Source: an uncultured Pelosinus sp. (GTDB lineage: Bacteria; Bacillota; Negativicutes; Sporomusales; Acetonemataceae). From it: a DNA stretch of 49,928 nucleotides. The translations under genes were made by a program, and so were the position numbers. The notes beneath the pieces are model-generated. The model was not told the DNA's origin and did no database searches. It was given only the letters and a program-made list of their open reading frames with translations. The stretch is from NCBI GenBank assembly GCA_900542835.1, contig UQPB01000023.1, positions 1-49,928 of the forward strand, in the 5' to 3' direction. Shown here one piece after another: positions 41,443 to 49,062 of this stretch (its first letter is position 1; each line of letters starts with the position of its first letter).

Positions 41443-42981
41443 CTAACGCAAAAGTCCCGCCCCGCGCAGGAAGCTGCCGGCCACGGCCTTTGGCTCCCGC
41501 GCCTGTACCTCAACCTGATAATTCATTTTGGCCATCATCTCGTCGCTGATCAGGCCGGTCAGCGATTCCAGCGTCCGCTTTAGCTGCGGATGCGCGGCGG
41601 CGGTTTGGCTGCGAATGACATTACCGCAGCGATAAGACGGATAGAATTGTTTGTCGTCGCGCAGGACGACCACCTGTGCGGCGCTGAGCTGTCCGTCGGT
41701 GGTAAAGATATTCATTACATCGATTTTCCCCTGATTGATTGCCTGGTATTTGAGGCCGATATCCAAATCGGCCGTCGCTTTAAACCGGAAGCCGTAAGCC
41801 CGGCAAAGCGGCGCATAACCGTCCTCTCGCTCAAAAAAGTCATATTCGGCGCCAAATATCAACTGGTCGGAAACAGCGGCCAGATCGGAATAGGTTTTAA
41901 GCTGATAACGGTCAGCCAGTTCTTTTCTCACCGCCAGTCCATAGGTGTTGTTGAACCCGTACATGCCAACCCACGCCAGCTGCAGCTGCTGACGGTAGGC
42001 CGCCGCCAGCGCCGGGAAGCTGCTTTCGTCATACTGAGAGTTCTCCTTCAATACCATGTTCCAGGCGGTGCCTGTGTACTCGGGGTAAATATCGAAGTCG
42101 CCTGCCAGCATGCCCGGATGAATATTGGAGGTGCCGCCGCCGACTCCTTGGGTCAGGCGTACCCGCAGGCCCGTATCCTGCTCGATTAACAGCGCCAGCA
42201 TCTCACCGATAATATATTGTTCGGTCATTGGTTTGGTGGCAATATTGATTGTTGGTCTGGAATCCACGTGCGAGAATACCGCCAGAATCAGTCCCGCACT
42301 GAGCACGAGGGCGACCGCCGGCTGCGGCGCGACACGGCGGCTATTGCCGGAGCGGCGGCGGGCGATGCGGGCCTCGGCGACGCCCAGAACCACGTCGGCG
42401 GCAATAGCCAGCAGCGCGATCAGCAGGCTTCCCGCCAGCGTCATTGCCGCGTTGTTAGTGGTAATGCCCCTGTAGATTGCTACCCCCAGGCCGCCGGCGC
42501 CGATGAACGAAGCAATGCCGGCCAGGGCGATCGTCATGGTCAGCATATTGCGAATGGCGGCCATCACTACCGGCATCGCCAGCGGCAGTTTAATCCGCCG
42601 CAGCAGCTGCAGGCGGGTACTGCCCATCCCCTCGGCTGCCTCCACCAGTCTGGCGTCAATGCCGACAATGCCTGTATAGGTGCTGCGCACCATTGGTAAA
42701 AGCGCGTAAAGGCTCAGCGCGATAATCGCGGTCGTATCGCCAATGCCGGTAACAGGGATTAAGAAGCCCAGCAGGGAAATCGCCGGAATGGTATACAGCC
42801 AATTGACCGCGCCCAGGGTCAGTTTGGCAAACCGCCGGTATTCGCTGATCAGGATGCCGGTCAGCATGCCCAGGACAACCGCTATCGCACCGGCGGTCAG
42901 CGAAATCCGCAAATGATCGATAAATAAATTGCCGAAAAACTCTTTGCGGGCAAGCAACAACAGGAAAACCTCTGTCAGCAT
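41443..42981 (-). CDS. Opu-type ABC transporter permease fused to substrate-binding protein
   Basis: A 512 aa fusion. Residues 1-215 are a binding-protein-dependent permease with about six membrane segments and the EAA-like loop (LVEAAEGMGSTRLQLLRRIKLPLAMPVVMAAIRN). After a membrane segment at about 220-240, residues 245-505 form an OpuAC-type binding domain (INIATKPMTEQYIIGEMLALLIEQDTG, GGTSNIHPGMLAGDFDIYPEYTGTAW), which should lie outside the membrane. Such fusions import glycine betaine, choline, carnitine or proline under osmotic stress. The binding-site aromatic box cannot be assigned with certainty. First gene of the minus-strand operon. Confidence 0.93.
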   Translation of the reverse strand: MLTEVFLLLLARKEFFGNLFIDHLRISLTAGAIAVVLGMLTGILISEYRRFAKLTLGAVNWLYTIPAISLLGFLIPVTGIGDTTAIIALSLYALLPMVRSTYTGIVGIDARLVEAAEGMGSTRLQLLRRIKLPLAMPVVMAAIRNMLTMTIALAGIASFIGAGGLGVAIYRGITTNNAAMTLAGSLLIALLAIAADVVLGVAEARIARRRSGNSRRVAPQPAVALVLSAGLILAVFSHVDSRPTINIATKPMTEQYIIGEMLALLIEQDTGLRVRLTQGVGGGTSNIHPGMLAGDFDIYPEYTGTAWNMVLKENSQYDESSFPALAAAYRQQLQLAWVGMYGFNNTYGLAVRKELADRYQLKTYSDLAAVSDQLIFGAEYDFFEREDGYAPLCRAYGFRFKATADLDIGLKYQAINQGKIDVMNIFTTDGQLSAAQVVVLRDDKQFYPSYRCGNVIRSQTAAAHPQLKRTLESLTGLISDEMMAKMNYQVEVQAREPKAVAGSFLRGAGLLR

Positions 42982-43112
42982 AGTCAGGAGCTCCTTTGCG
43001 GTGTCAGCCGCCGCGGACCGCGGCGATCAGAATAAGCGTCCTTTTACTGTATTCGCGCCGGCGGCAAAATAGTCTAACCTGCTGACGCCGGCATTTGCGC
43101 TTTAAATAAAGC

Positions 43113-43144
43113 AATCCCGTATCTACAACTGTAAATACGGGATT
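43113..43144. promoter_or_regulatory. 32-bp near-palindrome upstream of the osmolyte ABC operon
   Basis: AATCCCGTAT at 43113..43122 is the exact reverse complement of ATACGGGATT at 43135..43144, with a smaller TAC/GTA dyad inside. It lies about 132-163 nt upstream of the permease start at 42981 and about 200 nt before the toxin gene. No T-run follows closely on either strand, so operator is a little more likely than terminator. The remaining bases of 42982..43343 hold the toxin promoter region and no gene. Confidence 0.45.
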
Positions 43145-43279
43145 TACAACGCCGGGATTTTTAGCTAAGCGAATGAACCGGTCGAATGCGCTGCCTGAAT
43201 TAACTGTGCTTACCTGGCATAAGCAGCCGGAAACAGCCGGCTGAGCTTTTGTATTATATTTTCACATACAGGAATAAGC

Positions 43280-43285
43280 TATACT
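43280..43285 (+). promoter_or_regulatory. TATACT -10 box of the toxin mRNA
   Basis: TATACT lies 58 nt before the toxin start codon. Candidate -35 sequences (TTGTAT, TTCACA) are not at the ideal distance, so the call rests on the -10 and position. Confidence 0.45.
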
Positions 43286-43343
43286 GAGCGGGCCGAATGC
43301 TCCCAGGACGGTTAGCCACTGCCTTATCAGAGGGGGTGGTCTA

Positions 43344-43421
43344 ATGACTATTTATGAAGCACTGACCTTCGCCGTCTCTTTTGCCACATTGCTGGTTTTA
43401 GTCGCCTTCAACAGGAAGTAG
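43344..43421 (+). CDS. TxpA/BsrG-like (putative holin-like) type I toxin, 25 aa
   Basis: A tiny reading frame starting MTIYEALTF, followed by a single hydrophobic helix (VSFATLLVLVAF) and ending in a basic NRK. The M-[ST]-x-Y-E-[SA]-L start and one-helix layout match the TxpA/BsrG/BsrH toxins of Bacillus and the Firmicutes 'putative holin-like toxin' family, membrane peptides made only when antitoxin RNA is lost. GGGGGTGG lies 6 nt before the ATG. A hairpin begins at the stop codon and a strong minus-strand promoter faces it at 43536, as expected for a type I system. Confidence 0.8.
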   Translation: MTIYEALTFAVSFATLLVLVAFNRK

Positions 43422-43448
43422 CCGCTTCTGCTTAGCAGTGCGGCTATT
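43419..43448. terminator. hairpin terminator at the toxin 3' end
   Basis: TAGCCGC and GCGGCTA, with an inner CTGC/GCAG stem, fold into a hairpin starting in the toxin stop codon and followed by TTTCC on the plus strand. On the minus strand it may also end the antisense RNA. Confidence 0.65.
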
Positions 43449-43530
43449 TCCATAAGCTGAAAACATGGGCTAACCGTTTGGCGGTTAGGCCGCTTGCCGG
43501 GACTGACGCGCTGCCACGCGTCAGTCCTTC
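43425..43530 (-). ncRNA. predicted antisense antitoxin RNA (type I)
   Basis: On the minus strand TTGCAT (43559..43564), a 17-nt spacer and TATATT (43536..43541) form a strong promoter directed at the toxin gene. The predicted RNA begins near 43529, opens with an 11-bp perfect stem-loop (43500..43510 with 43517..43527) that would protect its 5' end, and runs into the toxin 3' region to the hairpin at 43419..43448. It would overlap and pair with the toxin mRNA's 3' end, the arrangement of RatA-TxpA and SR4-BsrG. The exact 3' end is a guess. Confidence 0.6.
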
Positions 43531-43535
43531 CTTAT

Positions 43536-43564
43536 AATATACGCAGGCAAGGGAAAATATGCAA
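43536..43564 (-). promoter_or_regulatory. SigA-type promoter of the antisense RNA
   Basis: TTGCAT-N17-TATATT on the minus strand, 115-140 nt downstream of the toxin stop and pointing back at it. Confidence 0.7.
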
Positions 43565-43774
43565 TTGGGGCAGCGGGAATTTATCGCGGCCATTGCTCCG
43601 CAGCAGGCAACGTTTCTACTTTTGCCAAACGTTGCAAAAGCAGGCAAAAAAATTTTGCCCCTATGCTCCGGGAGACTCGGAGGAACGACGCCTTCCTAAA
43701 CTGTCCAGGGGCGGTTCGCCACCTACTCGCTTCGCTCAAACACAGACGGTTCTTAACGGAAGTCGCCGTCCCTC

Positions 43775-43807
43775 CGGCCTGCGGCCCGTCTCCATCCCGC
43801 AACGGGG
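43775..43807. repeat. 33-nt dispersed sequence, copy 2
   Basis: It matches 19..51 at about 29 of 33 positions. It lies within a gene-free stretch (43565..43906) that includes short Ser/Thr/Pro-rich frames but no recognisable protein. The surrounding sequence (43680..43830) looks like part of a longer degenerate repeat. Confidence 0.4.
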
Positions 43808-43906
43808 TACGGGAATACGAAGTCCGGAATTAGGAAATGGACAAAATAGCCCGGTCAACTTACCTTACTGCCGTAAGTGGTTGCCCTGGCAGCGCGGGAT
43901 TAATAG

Positions 43907-43935
43907 TTGACACCGATTTTTGCAAGGCGTACAAT
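43907..43935 (+). promoter_or_regulatory. SigA-type promoter of the DUF554 gene
   Basis: TTGACA, a 17-nt spacer and TACAAT: -35 is perfect and -10 has one mismatch. The predicted start near 43942 gives a leader of about 180 nt before the gene. Confidence 0.85.
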
Positions 43936-43951
43936 CAAAGGTAATACGTTG

Positions 43952-43985
43952 TCAGCAAACGGCCGGTACTCCGGCCGTTTGCTGA
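43952..43985 (+). other. 15-bp perfect stem-loop in the DUF554 leader
   Basis: TCAGCAAACGGCCGG and its complement enclose a TACT loop about 10 nt into the predicted transcript. No T-run follows, so it is not a terminator; it may stabilise the mRNA or be a regulatory structure. Confidence 0.6.
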
Positions 43986-44122
43986 TCGACAGCGATTTCA
44001 GGGCAAGGATATTTTCTGCAAGATCGTTCTGCGGTTCTCCTTTCGCCTTAAACACATTGAGCCTGGCGGCTGTACACGGCTTCGCCGGCTCACTACGGAC
44101 AATGGAGAAAGGGGATCAGACA

Positions 44123-44842
44123 ATGCCAGTTGGCGTTATTGTAAATTCCATATCTATTTTTGCGGGCGGCTTGCTGGGCGCGATGCTGGGCAATGCCATT
44201 CCCGAGCGGCTGCGGCAAACGCTGCCGCTGATTTTCGGCGTCGCCTCCATGACCATGGGCAGTGTCAGCATGGTGAAGCTGCAGGCGCTGCCGGCAGTGA
44301 TTCTGGCACTGATCATTGGCACCTCGTTAGGCGAATTGATTAATGTGGAAAAGGCCATTGAGCGTGCCGCCGCCAAAATTCGCGTTGTTATTGAAACGCT
44401 ATTGCCGGGCCGGGGCGGCCGCGATAATCAGGAAGACTTTATGGAGCAGTTTGTTGGCGTTCTGGTGCTGTTTTGCGTCAGCGGCACCGGTGTATTCGGC
44501 GCTTTGCAATCCGGCATGACCGGCGATCATACAATCCTGCTGACCAAATCGATTCTGGACCTGTTTACAGCCGCTGTTTTTGCCGCTTCACTGGGTGTTA
44601 TCGTTTCTCTGATTGTGATTCCGCAATTTATTGTGATGATGGCCCTGTTTTTGAGCGCGGCGGTGATTATGCCGCTGGCGACGCCGGCTATGCTGGCAGA
44701 CTTTACCGCCACCGGCGGTGTGTTGATGCTGGCTACCGGCTTCCGGATCAGCGGCATCCGGTCATTTCCCATTGCGAATATGCTGCCCGCCATGCTCCTT
44801 GTTATGCCGATTTCATTCCTCTGGACCAAGTACCTGATGTAG
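44123..44842 (+). CDS. DUF554 (YqgA/YdfK-like) membrane protein
   Basis: A 239 aa protein with about 6-7 membrane segments, matching DUF554: GVIVNSISIFAGGLLGAMLGNAIPERLRQTLPLIFGVASMTMGSVSM at the N-terminus, a middle segment FVGVLVLFCVSGTGVFGALQSGMTGDHTILLTKSILDLFTAAVFA, and the closing GIRSFPIANMLPAMLL. Its role is unknown; a transport function is assumed. The frame is open from 43907, but the conserved family start is MPVGVIV at ATG 44123, with AAAGGGGA upstream. It follows a strong promoter and a leader hairpin. Confidence 0.88.
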   Translation: MPVGVIVNSISIFAGGLLGAMLGNAIPERLRQTLPLIFGVASMTMGSVSMVKLQALPAVILALIIGTSLGELINVEKAIERAAAKIRVVIETLLPGRGGRDNQEDFMEQFVGVLVLFCVSGTGVFGALQSGMTGDHTILLTKSILDLFTAAVFAASLGVIVSLIVIPQFIVMMALFLSAAVIMPLATPAMLADFTATGGVLMLATGFRISGIRSFPIANMLPAMLLVMPISFLWTKYLM

Positions 44843-44920
44843 CGGCTGCGCACCGTATTGCGCTGCTGAAGCGGGACAGACCGAATGATTATCGAATAAA
44901 AGATTAAGGGAGGTTGTGCC

Positions 44921-45487
44921 ATGATTCAGGAATTAATTGTCCGTAACCGTTCGTATCGCAGATTTTACGATGAGCCGGTCAGCCGTCAGACTTTGGAGCA
45001 ACTGGTTGACTGCGCCCGGCTATCGGCATCGGGTGCCAATAAGCAGCCCTTAAAATATGTGCTTGCCTGCGAGCGGGAACGCAATGACGCTATTTTCGGG
45101 ACACTGGCCTGGGCCGGCTACCTGCCGCAATGGCCGGGACCGGTTGAAGCTGAACGGCCAACCGCCTATATTATCGTTGTGGCTGATAAAGAGATTGGTC
45201 CGGCCGGCATTGATCATGGCATTGCCGTGCAGAGCCTGCTGCTGGCGGCGGTGGAAAAAGGGCTGGGCGGCTGCATTCTGGCCAGTGTGCAGCGGGATAA
45301 GCTGGCAAGCTTGCTGAAGCTGCCGCCACGCTACGAAATTTTGCTTGTACTGGCTCTGGGTAAGCCTAAAGAACAGGTTCAGCTTGAAGAGCTGCCCTCT
45401 GACGGCTCTGTGAAATACTGGCGTGACGAACAGCAGGTGCATCATGTGCCGAAGCGGACGCTGCGGGACAGCATTCTTGATCTGTAA
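44921..45487 (+). CDS. nitroreductase family protein
   Basis: A 188 aa FMN-dependent oxidoreductase-type protein: RNRSYRRFYDEPVSRQTLEQLVDCARLSASGANKQPLKYV (FMN-phosphate binding Arg and Ser cluster), the central GIAVQSLLLAAVEKGLGGCIL and the C-terminal KEQVQLEELPSDGSVKYWRDE. It reduces nitro groups, quinones or halogenated compounds in different members; the substrate is not predictable. GGGAGG precedes ATG 44921. It lies 78 nt after the DUF554 gene, probably co-transcribed. Confidence 0.92.
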   Translation: MIQELIVRNRSYRRFYDEPVSRQTLEQLVDCARLSASGANKQPLKYVLACERERNDAIFGTLAWAGYLPQWPGPVEAERPTAYIIVVADKEIGPAGIDHGIAVQSLLLAAVEKGLGGCILASVQRDKLASLLKLPPRYEILLVLALGKPKEQVQLEELPSDGSVKYWRDEQQVHHVPKRTLRDSILDL

Positions 45488-45605
45488 GCTGCGGATTCTT
45501 TTTATCTCTGCGTCGCTTTTCTCAGCCTATGGTCCGTTTTTTGCGGCTGGACGCCGCCGCAATATTGTTTTATACTATATGCAGATAGTTGATTAGCGAC
45601 AGCTG

Positions 45606-45643
45606 AAGGCTACAAGGGTCGGATGACCTTTGTAGCCTTTTTC
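45606..45643 (+). terminator. Rho-independent terminator upstream of the NarL-type kinase
   Basis: AAGGCTACAAGGGTC pairs with GACCTTTGTAGCCTT (one G-T wobble) around GGAT, followed by TTTTTC. A TATACT at 45571..45576 lies just upstream, so it could be a leader attenuator for the kinase operon, not only the end of the nitroreductase transcript. Confidence 0.85.
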
Positions 45644-45703
45644 GGTTTACTGGGGAGGCGGGGCTGCTGCCGTTAATACACGCATTGCCGGAGGGGGATC
45701 GCA

Positions 45704-46558
45704 TTGGATATAAAAAAAATGAAGTGGATCGCGGCGGTTGTGCCGGCAATTTGCATTGGCCTGTTCGAATTTGCCAGACATGAGTTATTACATATCATCT
45801 CTATGAGCTGGGGCAATGTGTTAGTGGCGGCTTTGACCGGCCTGCTTTTTATTTTGTTCTCCCACGGTATTTTCGCCTTGATGGAAAACCTCTACGGCAA
45901 GCTGCAGCGGGAGAAACAGGCGACTGCGGTGTTGCAGGAGCGTTACCGCATAGCCCGCAATCTGCATGACAGTATTGCCCAGTCGCTGTTCTATATGAAT
46001 GTAAAAATTATGGAGATTGAGTGTGCCTGCAAAAATGGCCGCCCGCCCTGGCCGGCCATCAACGAGTTGCGGGAGGCTATCCACTTTTCCGATACTGAGC
46101 TGCGGCAGCATATATTTGCCTTGCAAACAGTGACGGCTGATGCTCAGATCGATCTTCCCGACGCCATCAATAAACACCTGCGCCAGTTTGAGATACAAAA
46201 CGGCGTCAACGTAAAGCTGACCGTTGCTTGTGGTCGCGGGATCCCGTTAACTAGCTATGAATGCAACCAACTGCTCCATGTTTTTCAGGAATTGCTATTC
46301 AATATTCGCAAGCATGCCGCGGCCACGCGGGTAGAGGTCAGTCTGGCCGAAGCCGGCGGGGATCTTGTCATGACTATTGCCGACAATGGCAAGGGCTTTA
46401 TGGCGGCGGAGCAGCTGCGCCGTAAAAATGCATTCGGCTATAAGCTGCTGGAGCAGGACGTCCGGTCAATTGGCGCCAGTCTCAGCATTGACAGCAGACC
46501 CGGCGCCGGCACTACTGTGACAGTTATCAAGAGTACAGAGAGGGAGCGGTCAGCGTGA
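45704..46558 (+). CDS. NarL-group sensor histidine kinase (HisKA_3)
   Basis: A 284 aa kinase with two N-terminal membrane helices (about 8-26 and 35-58) and little outside the membrane, then HisKA_3 (RYRIARNLHDSIAQSLFYMNVKI, phospho-His in LHDS) and HATPase (VFQELLFNIRKHAAATRVEV, IADNGKGFM). Short intramembrane-sensing kinases of this kind (LiaS/DesK-like) respond to membrane or envelope state. It starts at TTG 45704, 6 nt after GAGGGGG; an ATG five codons later is the alternative. It overlaps its response regulator by 4 nt. Confidence 0.92.
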   Translation: MDIKKMKWIAAVVPAICIGLFEFARHELLHIISMSWGNVLVAALTGLLFILFSHGIFALMENLYGKLQREKQATAVLQERYRIARNLHDSIAQSLFYMNVKIMEIECACKNGRPPWPAINELREAIHFSDTELRQHIFALQTVTADAQIDLPDAINKHLRQFEIQNGVNVKLTVACGRGIPLTSYECNQLLHVFQELLFNIRKHAAATRVEVSLAEAGGDLVMTIADNGKGFMAAEQLRRKNAFGYKLLEQDVRSIGASLSIDSRPGAGTTVTVIKSTERERSA

Positions 46559-47202
46559 ATAGTAAAGTATTAATCGTTGACGACCATCTCCTGTCGCGCC
46601 GGGGAATCGCCAGTATTGTCGCCGCCAATCCCCTGTTTAAGGTTGTCGGCGAGGCTGGCGGCGGAAGTGAGGCATTGGCGAAGGCCGAACAACTGATGCC
46701 GGATCTTATCTTAATGGATATCCGTATGCCCGGCGGTGATGGACTGGAAGCGACCAGCAGGATCAAGGCTGTTATGCCGCATATTAAAATCATTATTCTG
46801 AGCGTTTCCGATGATGTTCAGGACTTCTTCGAAGCGATTAAGCGAGGCGCGCAGGGATATCTGCTCAAAAATATGGAGCCGGAGTACTGGATGGACTATA
46901 TCGTCAGCATCTCCCGGGGTGAAGCCCCCATTTCGCGAGCGCTGGCCGTCAAAATTCTGCAGGAATTCGCCGGGCAAAAACCGTCTGCTGCCGACAGCCG
47001 TTTATCGGAACGGGAGTCGGCAGTTCTGCGGCTGGTCAGTCAGGGCCTGGGCAATAAGGAAATCGGCGAAAGGTTGTATATTAGTGAAAGTACGGTGAAA
47101 AACCATTTGCGCAGTATCCTTGATAAACTGCATCTGCGAAACCGGATGCAGCTGATTGCCTTTGCCTATCAAAATGGTTTGGCTGCGCCCCTGCGCAACT
47201 AA
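46555..47202 (+). CDS. NarL/LuxR family response regulator
   Basis: A 215 aa regulator: receiver domain (VLIVDDHLLSRRG, phospho-Asp in LILMDIRMP, Lys in GYLLKNM) and LuxR-type HTH (LSERESAVLRLVSQGLGNKEIGERLYISESTVKNHLRSILDKL). It starts at GTG 46555, inside the kinase stop (GTGA overlap), with GAGCGG upstream. It converges with the iron-sulfur membrane module ending at 47251; whether it controls that module is open. Confidence 0.95.
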   Translation: MNSKVLIVDDHLLSRRGIASIVAANPLFKVVGEAGGGSEALAKAEQLMPDLILMDIRMPGGDGLEATSRIKAVMPHIKIIILSVSDDVQDFFEAIKRGAQGYLLKNMEPEYWMDYIVSISRGEAPISRALAVKILQEFAGQKPSAADSRLSERESAVLRLVSQGLGNKEIGERLYISESTVKNHLRSILDKLHLRNRMQLIAFAYQNGLAAPLRN

Positions 47203-47250
47203 CTCGTTGTACATAATTATGTCGCCTTTGAGGGATAAAAGCGATAAAAG

Positions 47251-47511
47251 TTAGGCGGAGCTATGCGGCTCAATATCCGGGGGACCGCCTGTCCGCGGCG
47301 ACAAGTCCGGTTGGGACCGCCGCCTGACCAGCAGGCGTTGATAGTGGCCTGCCGCCAGCAGACCACCTGTCGTCAGTGCGGCGATTGCGCAGCTGCCGCC
47401 GCAAGCGCCGCAGACGCCGCTGCAGCCAACTGCCGACAGCGGCAGGAGTGCGGGCAGATTCACCAAGGCTGCCGCGCTTAGACCCCAGCGCAACTTGATC
47501 AGACGTTTCAT
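47251..47511 (-). CDS. small Cys-rich membrane protein (86 aa)
   Basis: I do not recognise this protein. It has a Lys/Arg-rich start (MKRLIKLRWG), one or two hydrophobic segments (about 10-30 and 40-55) and between them GCSGVCGACGGSC, a symmetric C-x3-C-x2-C-x3-C group that could hold a metal or iron-sulfur cluster at the membrane. The C-terminus is polar and Pro-rich. Its ATG overlaps the stop of the polyferredoxin-type gene by 4 nt, supporting expression and a shared task. Confidence 0.65.
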   Translation of the reverse strand: MKRLIKLRWGLSAAALVNLPALLPLSAVGCSGVCGACGGSCAIAALTTGGLLAAGHYQRLLVRRRSQPDLSPRTGGPPDIEPHSSA

Positions 47512-48386
47512 GGTTTTACCTCGCTGGCAACCGTCGGTTGCGGCAGGCTGACAGGGGCAGGAGAATCCTGCCAGCCGTGGTTGCCTCTGCCGTAAGCGAT
47601 TGCCTGGCAGGGGCAGGCCGCTTCACACTGCCGGCAAGTCAGACAGTTATGAAGCGCATAGGTTAACGATGGTCCTGACTGTGCCAAAGCCCCCATCGGG
47701 CAGCTGCGAACGCAACGGCCGCAGTGGACACAGTCATTGCGGCGATAACACAGCTTATAGGTAAAGCCCAGCCGCGCGCCCAGACTGTGAGCCGCGCTCT
47801 GCACCGCTCCCACCGGACACAGATAACTGCAAAAGCCGCGGCCTCCCCGGGCAAAAACACCTAACAGCAGCAGCCATAAAAAGCCGGTAATAATGGCGGT
47901 GGAGACTAGTACCCCCGTATCGCGGTGGATACCGGCGATAATCAGCCGCTGCAGGAAGGCGTAATTGCATAGTGAGCAGGCGATGGTCCCCGCCAGAAAC
48001 GGCGATGCCAGATATCCCGCCAGGAAGCCATAACGGATGGGAACCGGCGGCACGGTCTTTTGCCAGTCTAGCTTAAACCGGTCTGGGACCAGGCGGCTGA
48101 GATATTCCGGCAAAGCGCCGCTGGCGCACAGGCGGCTGCAGAAAAAGGGACCGAGCAAAAAGCTGCCCGCCAGCAACAGCAGAAGAGAGATTCCCGTTAT
48201 GGACAGCAGCCCCGGCGCTGTTCCTGTCAGCAGTTCCTGCAGCGGTATTCGCAGGCAGAAGCTGTGGATGTCGGCGGCTACAGACGTGTTTAGCAGATAG
48301 GCAAGCGCCTTCTGGTAATAGGCAAAGGGGGCAAAGAACAACAGGATGCCCGCGAGATATCCGACAGGCCGTTTTAGCTTATTCAT
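47508..48386 (-). CDS. NapH/NosR-like membrane 4Fe-4S ferredoxin protein
   Basis: A 292 aa protein with about five membrane segments, two CxxxCP-type cytosolic motifs typical of NapH/CcoG relatives (FFCSRLCASGALPE and GFCSYLCPVGAVQS), a membrane SLCNYA Cys pair, and two C-terminal [4Fe-4S] sites (CVHCGRCVRSCP and CLTCRQCEAACP). It should pass electrons across or along the membrane; the partner is unknown. ATG 48386 follows GGAGGGG and overlaps the upstream gene's stop by 8 nt. It is coupled on the other side to the small Cys-rich protein. Confidence 0.88.
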   Translation of the reverse strand: MNKLKRPVGYLAGILLFFAPFAYYQKALAYLLNTSVAADIHSFCLRIPLQELLTGTAPGLLSITGISLLLLLAGSFLLGPFFCSRLCASGALPEYLSRLVPDRFKLDWQKTVPPVPIRYGFLAGYLASPFLAGTIACSLCNYAFLQRLIIAGIHRDTGVLVSTAIITGFLWLLLLGVFARGGRGFCSYLCPVGAVQSAAHSLGARLGFTYKLCYRRNDCVHCGRCVRSCPMGALAQSGPSLTYALHNCLTCRQCEAACPCQAIAYGRGNHGWQDSPAPVSLPQPTVASEVKP

Positions 48387-48966
48387 TTTCCCCTCCTTGC
48401 TGCCGGTGATGCGCGGCATCGGCAGTATCGTCGCCCGTGCCGTGACCTACTGCGTTGGACAGGTGAACCGGTGTGAGCCCAAGGACTGCGCCGCTGTTGG
48501 CGTCGATTACCCGCAGCTCGCCTAGCGGCTGCCGGCAGGGCAGTGCCTGTATCAGTTCTACGCTGGCATTCAGTCGCAGCGTACGGCCGGGGCTGATCAG
48601 GCGGCTTAGCCGTCCGGTTGGCGTTTCAAATGTCGCCGCGCCGGATTCGAGAATTACCTGACCGGGAAATTTGGCGGCAATCACGGTTACCGGGAGCGGC
48701 TTCGGGCTCTCGTTCTTAACCGTATACCTGATCAGCAGTTTGCCGGGCTGCGTCCAGCGTTTAGGCAACCCCTGGATGGCGGGATCGAGAACCAAAGGCG
48801 CGGTGCGGTGCAGGTCGCCCGGCGCAACCGTGATCGACGCATTTGCCCGCTCTGACGCTGCCGACTTGGTATAATAGGAATAACTGGCGGCAAGCGTAAA
48901 GCCCACAACGAGTGAAATTACGGTTAGTAAAACCGGGTGGCGCCGCTGGGGCTGAAGTTGTTTCAT
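48379..48966 (-). CDS. membrane-anchored extracytoplasmic protein of unknown function (195 aa)
   Basis: I do not recognise a family. An N-terminal anchor (about 13-30, HPVLLTVISLVVGFTLAASY) leads to an outward domain of about 130 residues with alternating strands (GKLLIRYTVKNESPKPLPVTVIAAKFPG), like an immunoglobulin-type beta-sandwich, and one Cys (LPCRQPLGE). The tail is His/Asp/Gln-rich (GHGTGDDTADAAHHRQQ), possibly metal-binding. GGAGG precedes ATG 48966. It opens a coupled three-gene module; its leader contains a terminator. Confidence 0.7.
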   Translation of the reverse strand: MKQLQPQRRHPVLLTVISLVVGFTLAASYSYYTKSAASERANASITVAPGDLHRTAPLVLDPAIQGLPKRWTQPGKLLIRYTVKNESPKPLPVTVIAAKFPGQVILESGAATFETPTGRLSRLISPGRTLRLNASVELIQALPCRQPLGELRVIDANSGAVLGLTPVHLSNAVGHGTGDDTADAAHHRQQGGENE

Positions 48967-48995
48967 TGTCTGCCTCCTTACATTGTTGTATGCGG

Positions 48996-49034
48996 AAAAA
49001 GAAGGCTGAACGCGTACGGTTGCGTTCAGCCTTC
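48996..49034 (-). terminator. terminator in the 5' leader of the iron-sulfur module (candidate attenuator)
   Basis: A perfect 13-bp stem (49001..49013 with 49022..49034) followed on the minus strand by TTTTT lies 30 nt upstream of the first gene of the module. The only gene upstream (bioY) is divergent, so there is no upstream minus-strand gene for it to end. With the promoter at 49063..49091 the leader is about 90 nt. Confidence 0.75.
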
Positions 49035-49062
49035 GGTCGTCAATCCAATCAGCTATACAATA

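Noticed and set aside
43444..43647. A 67-codon minus-strand frame over the antisense RNA region
   Set aside because: It has no family resemblance, starts upstream of the predicted promoter and overlaps the structured RNA.
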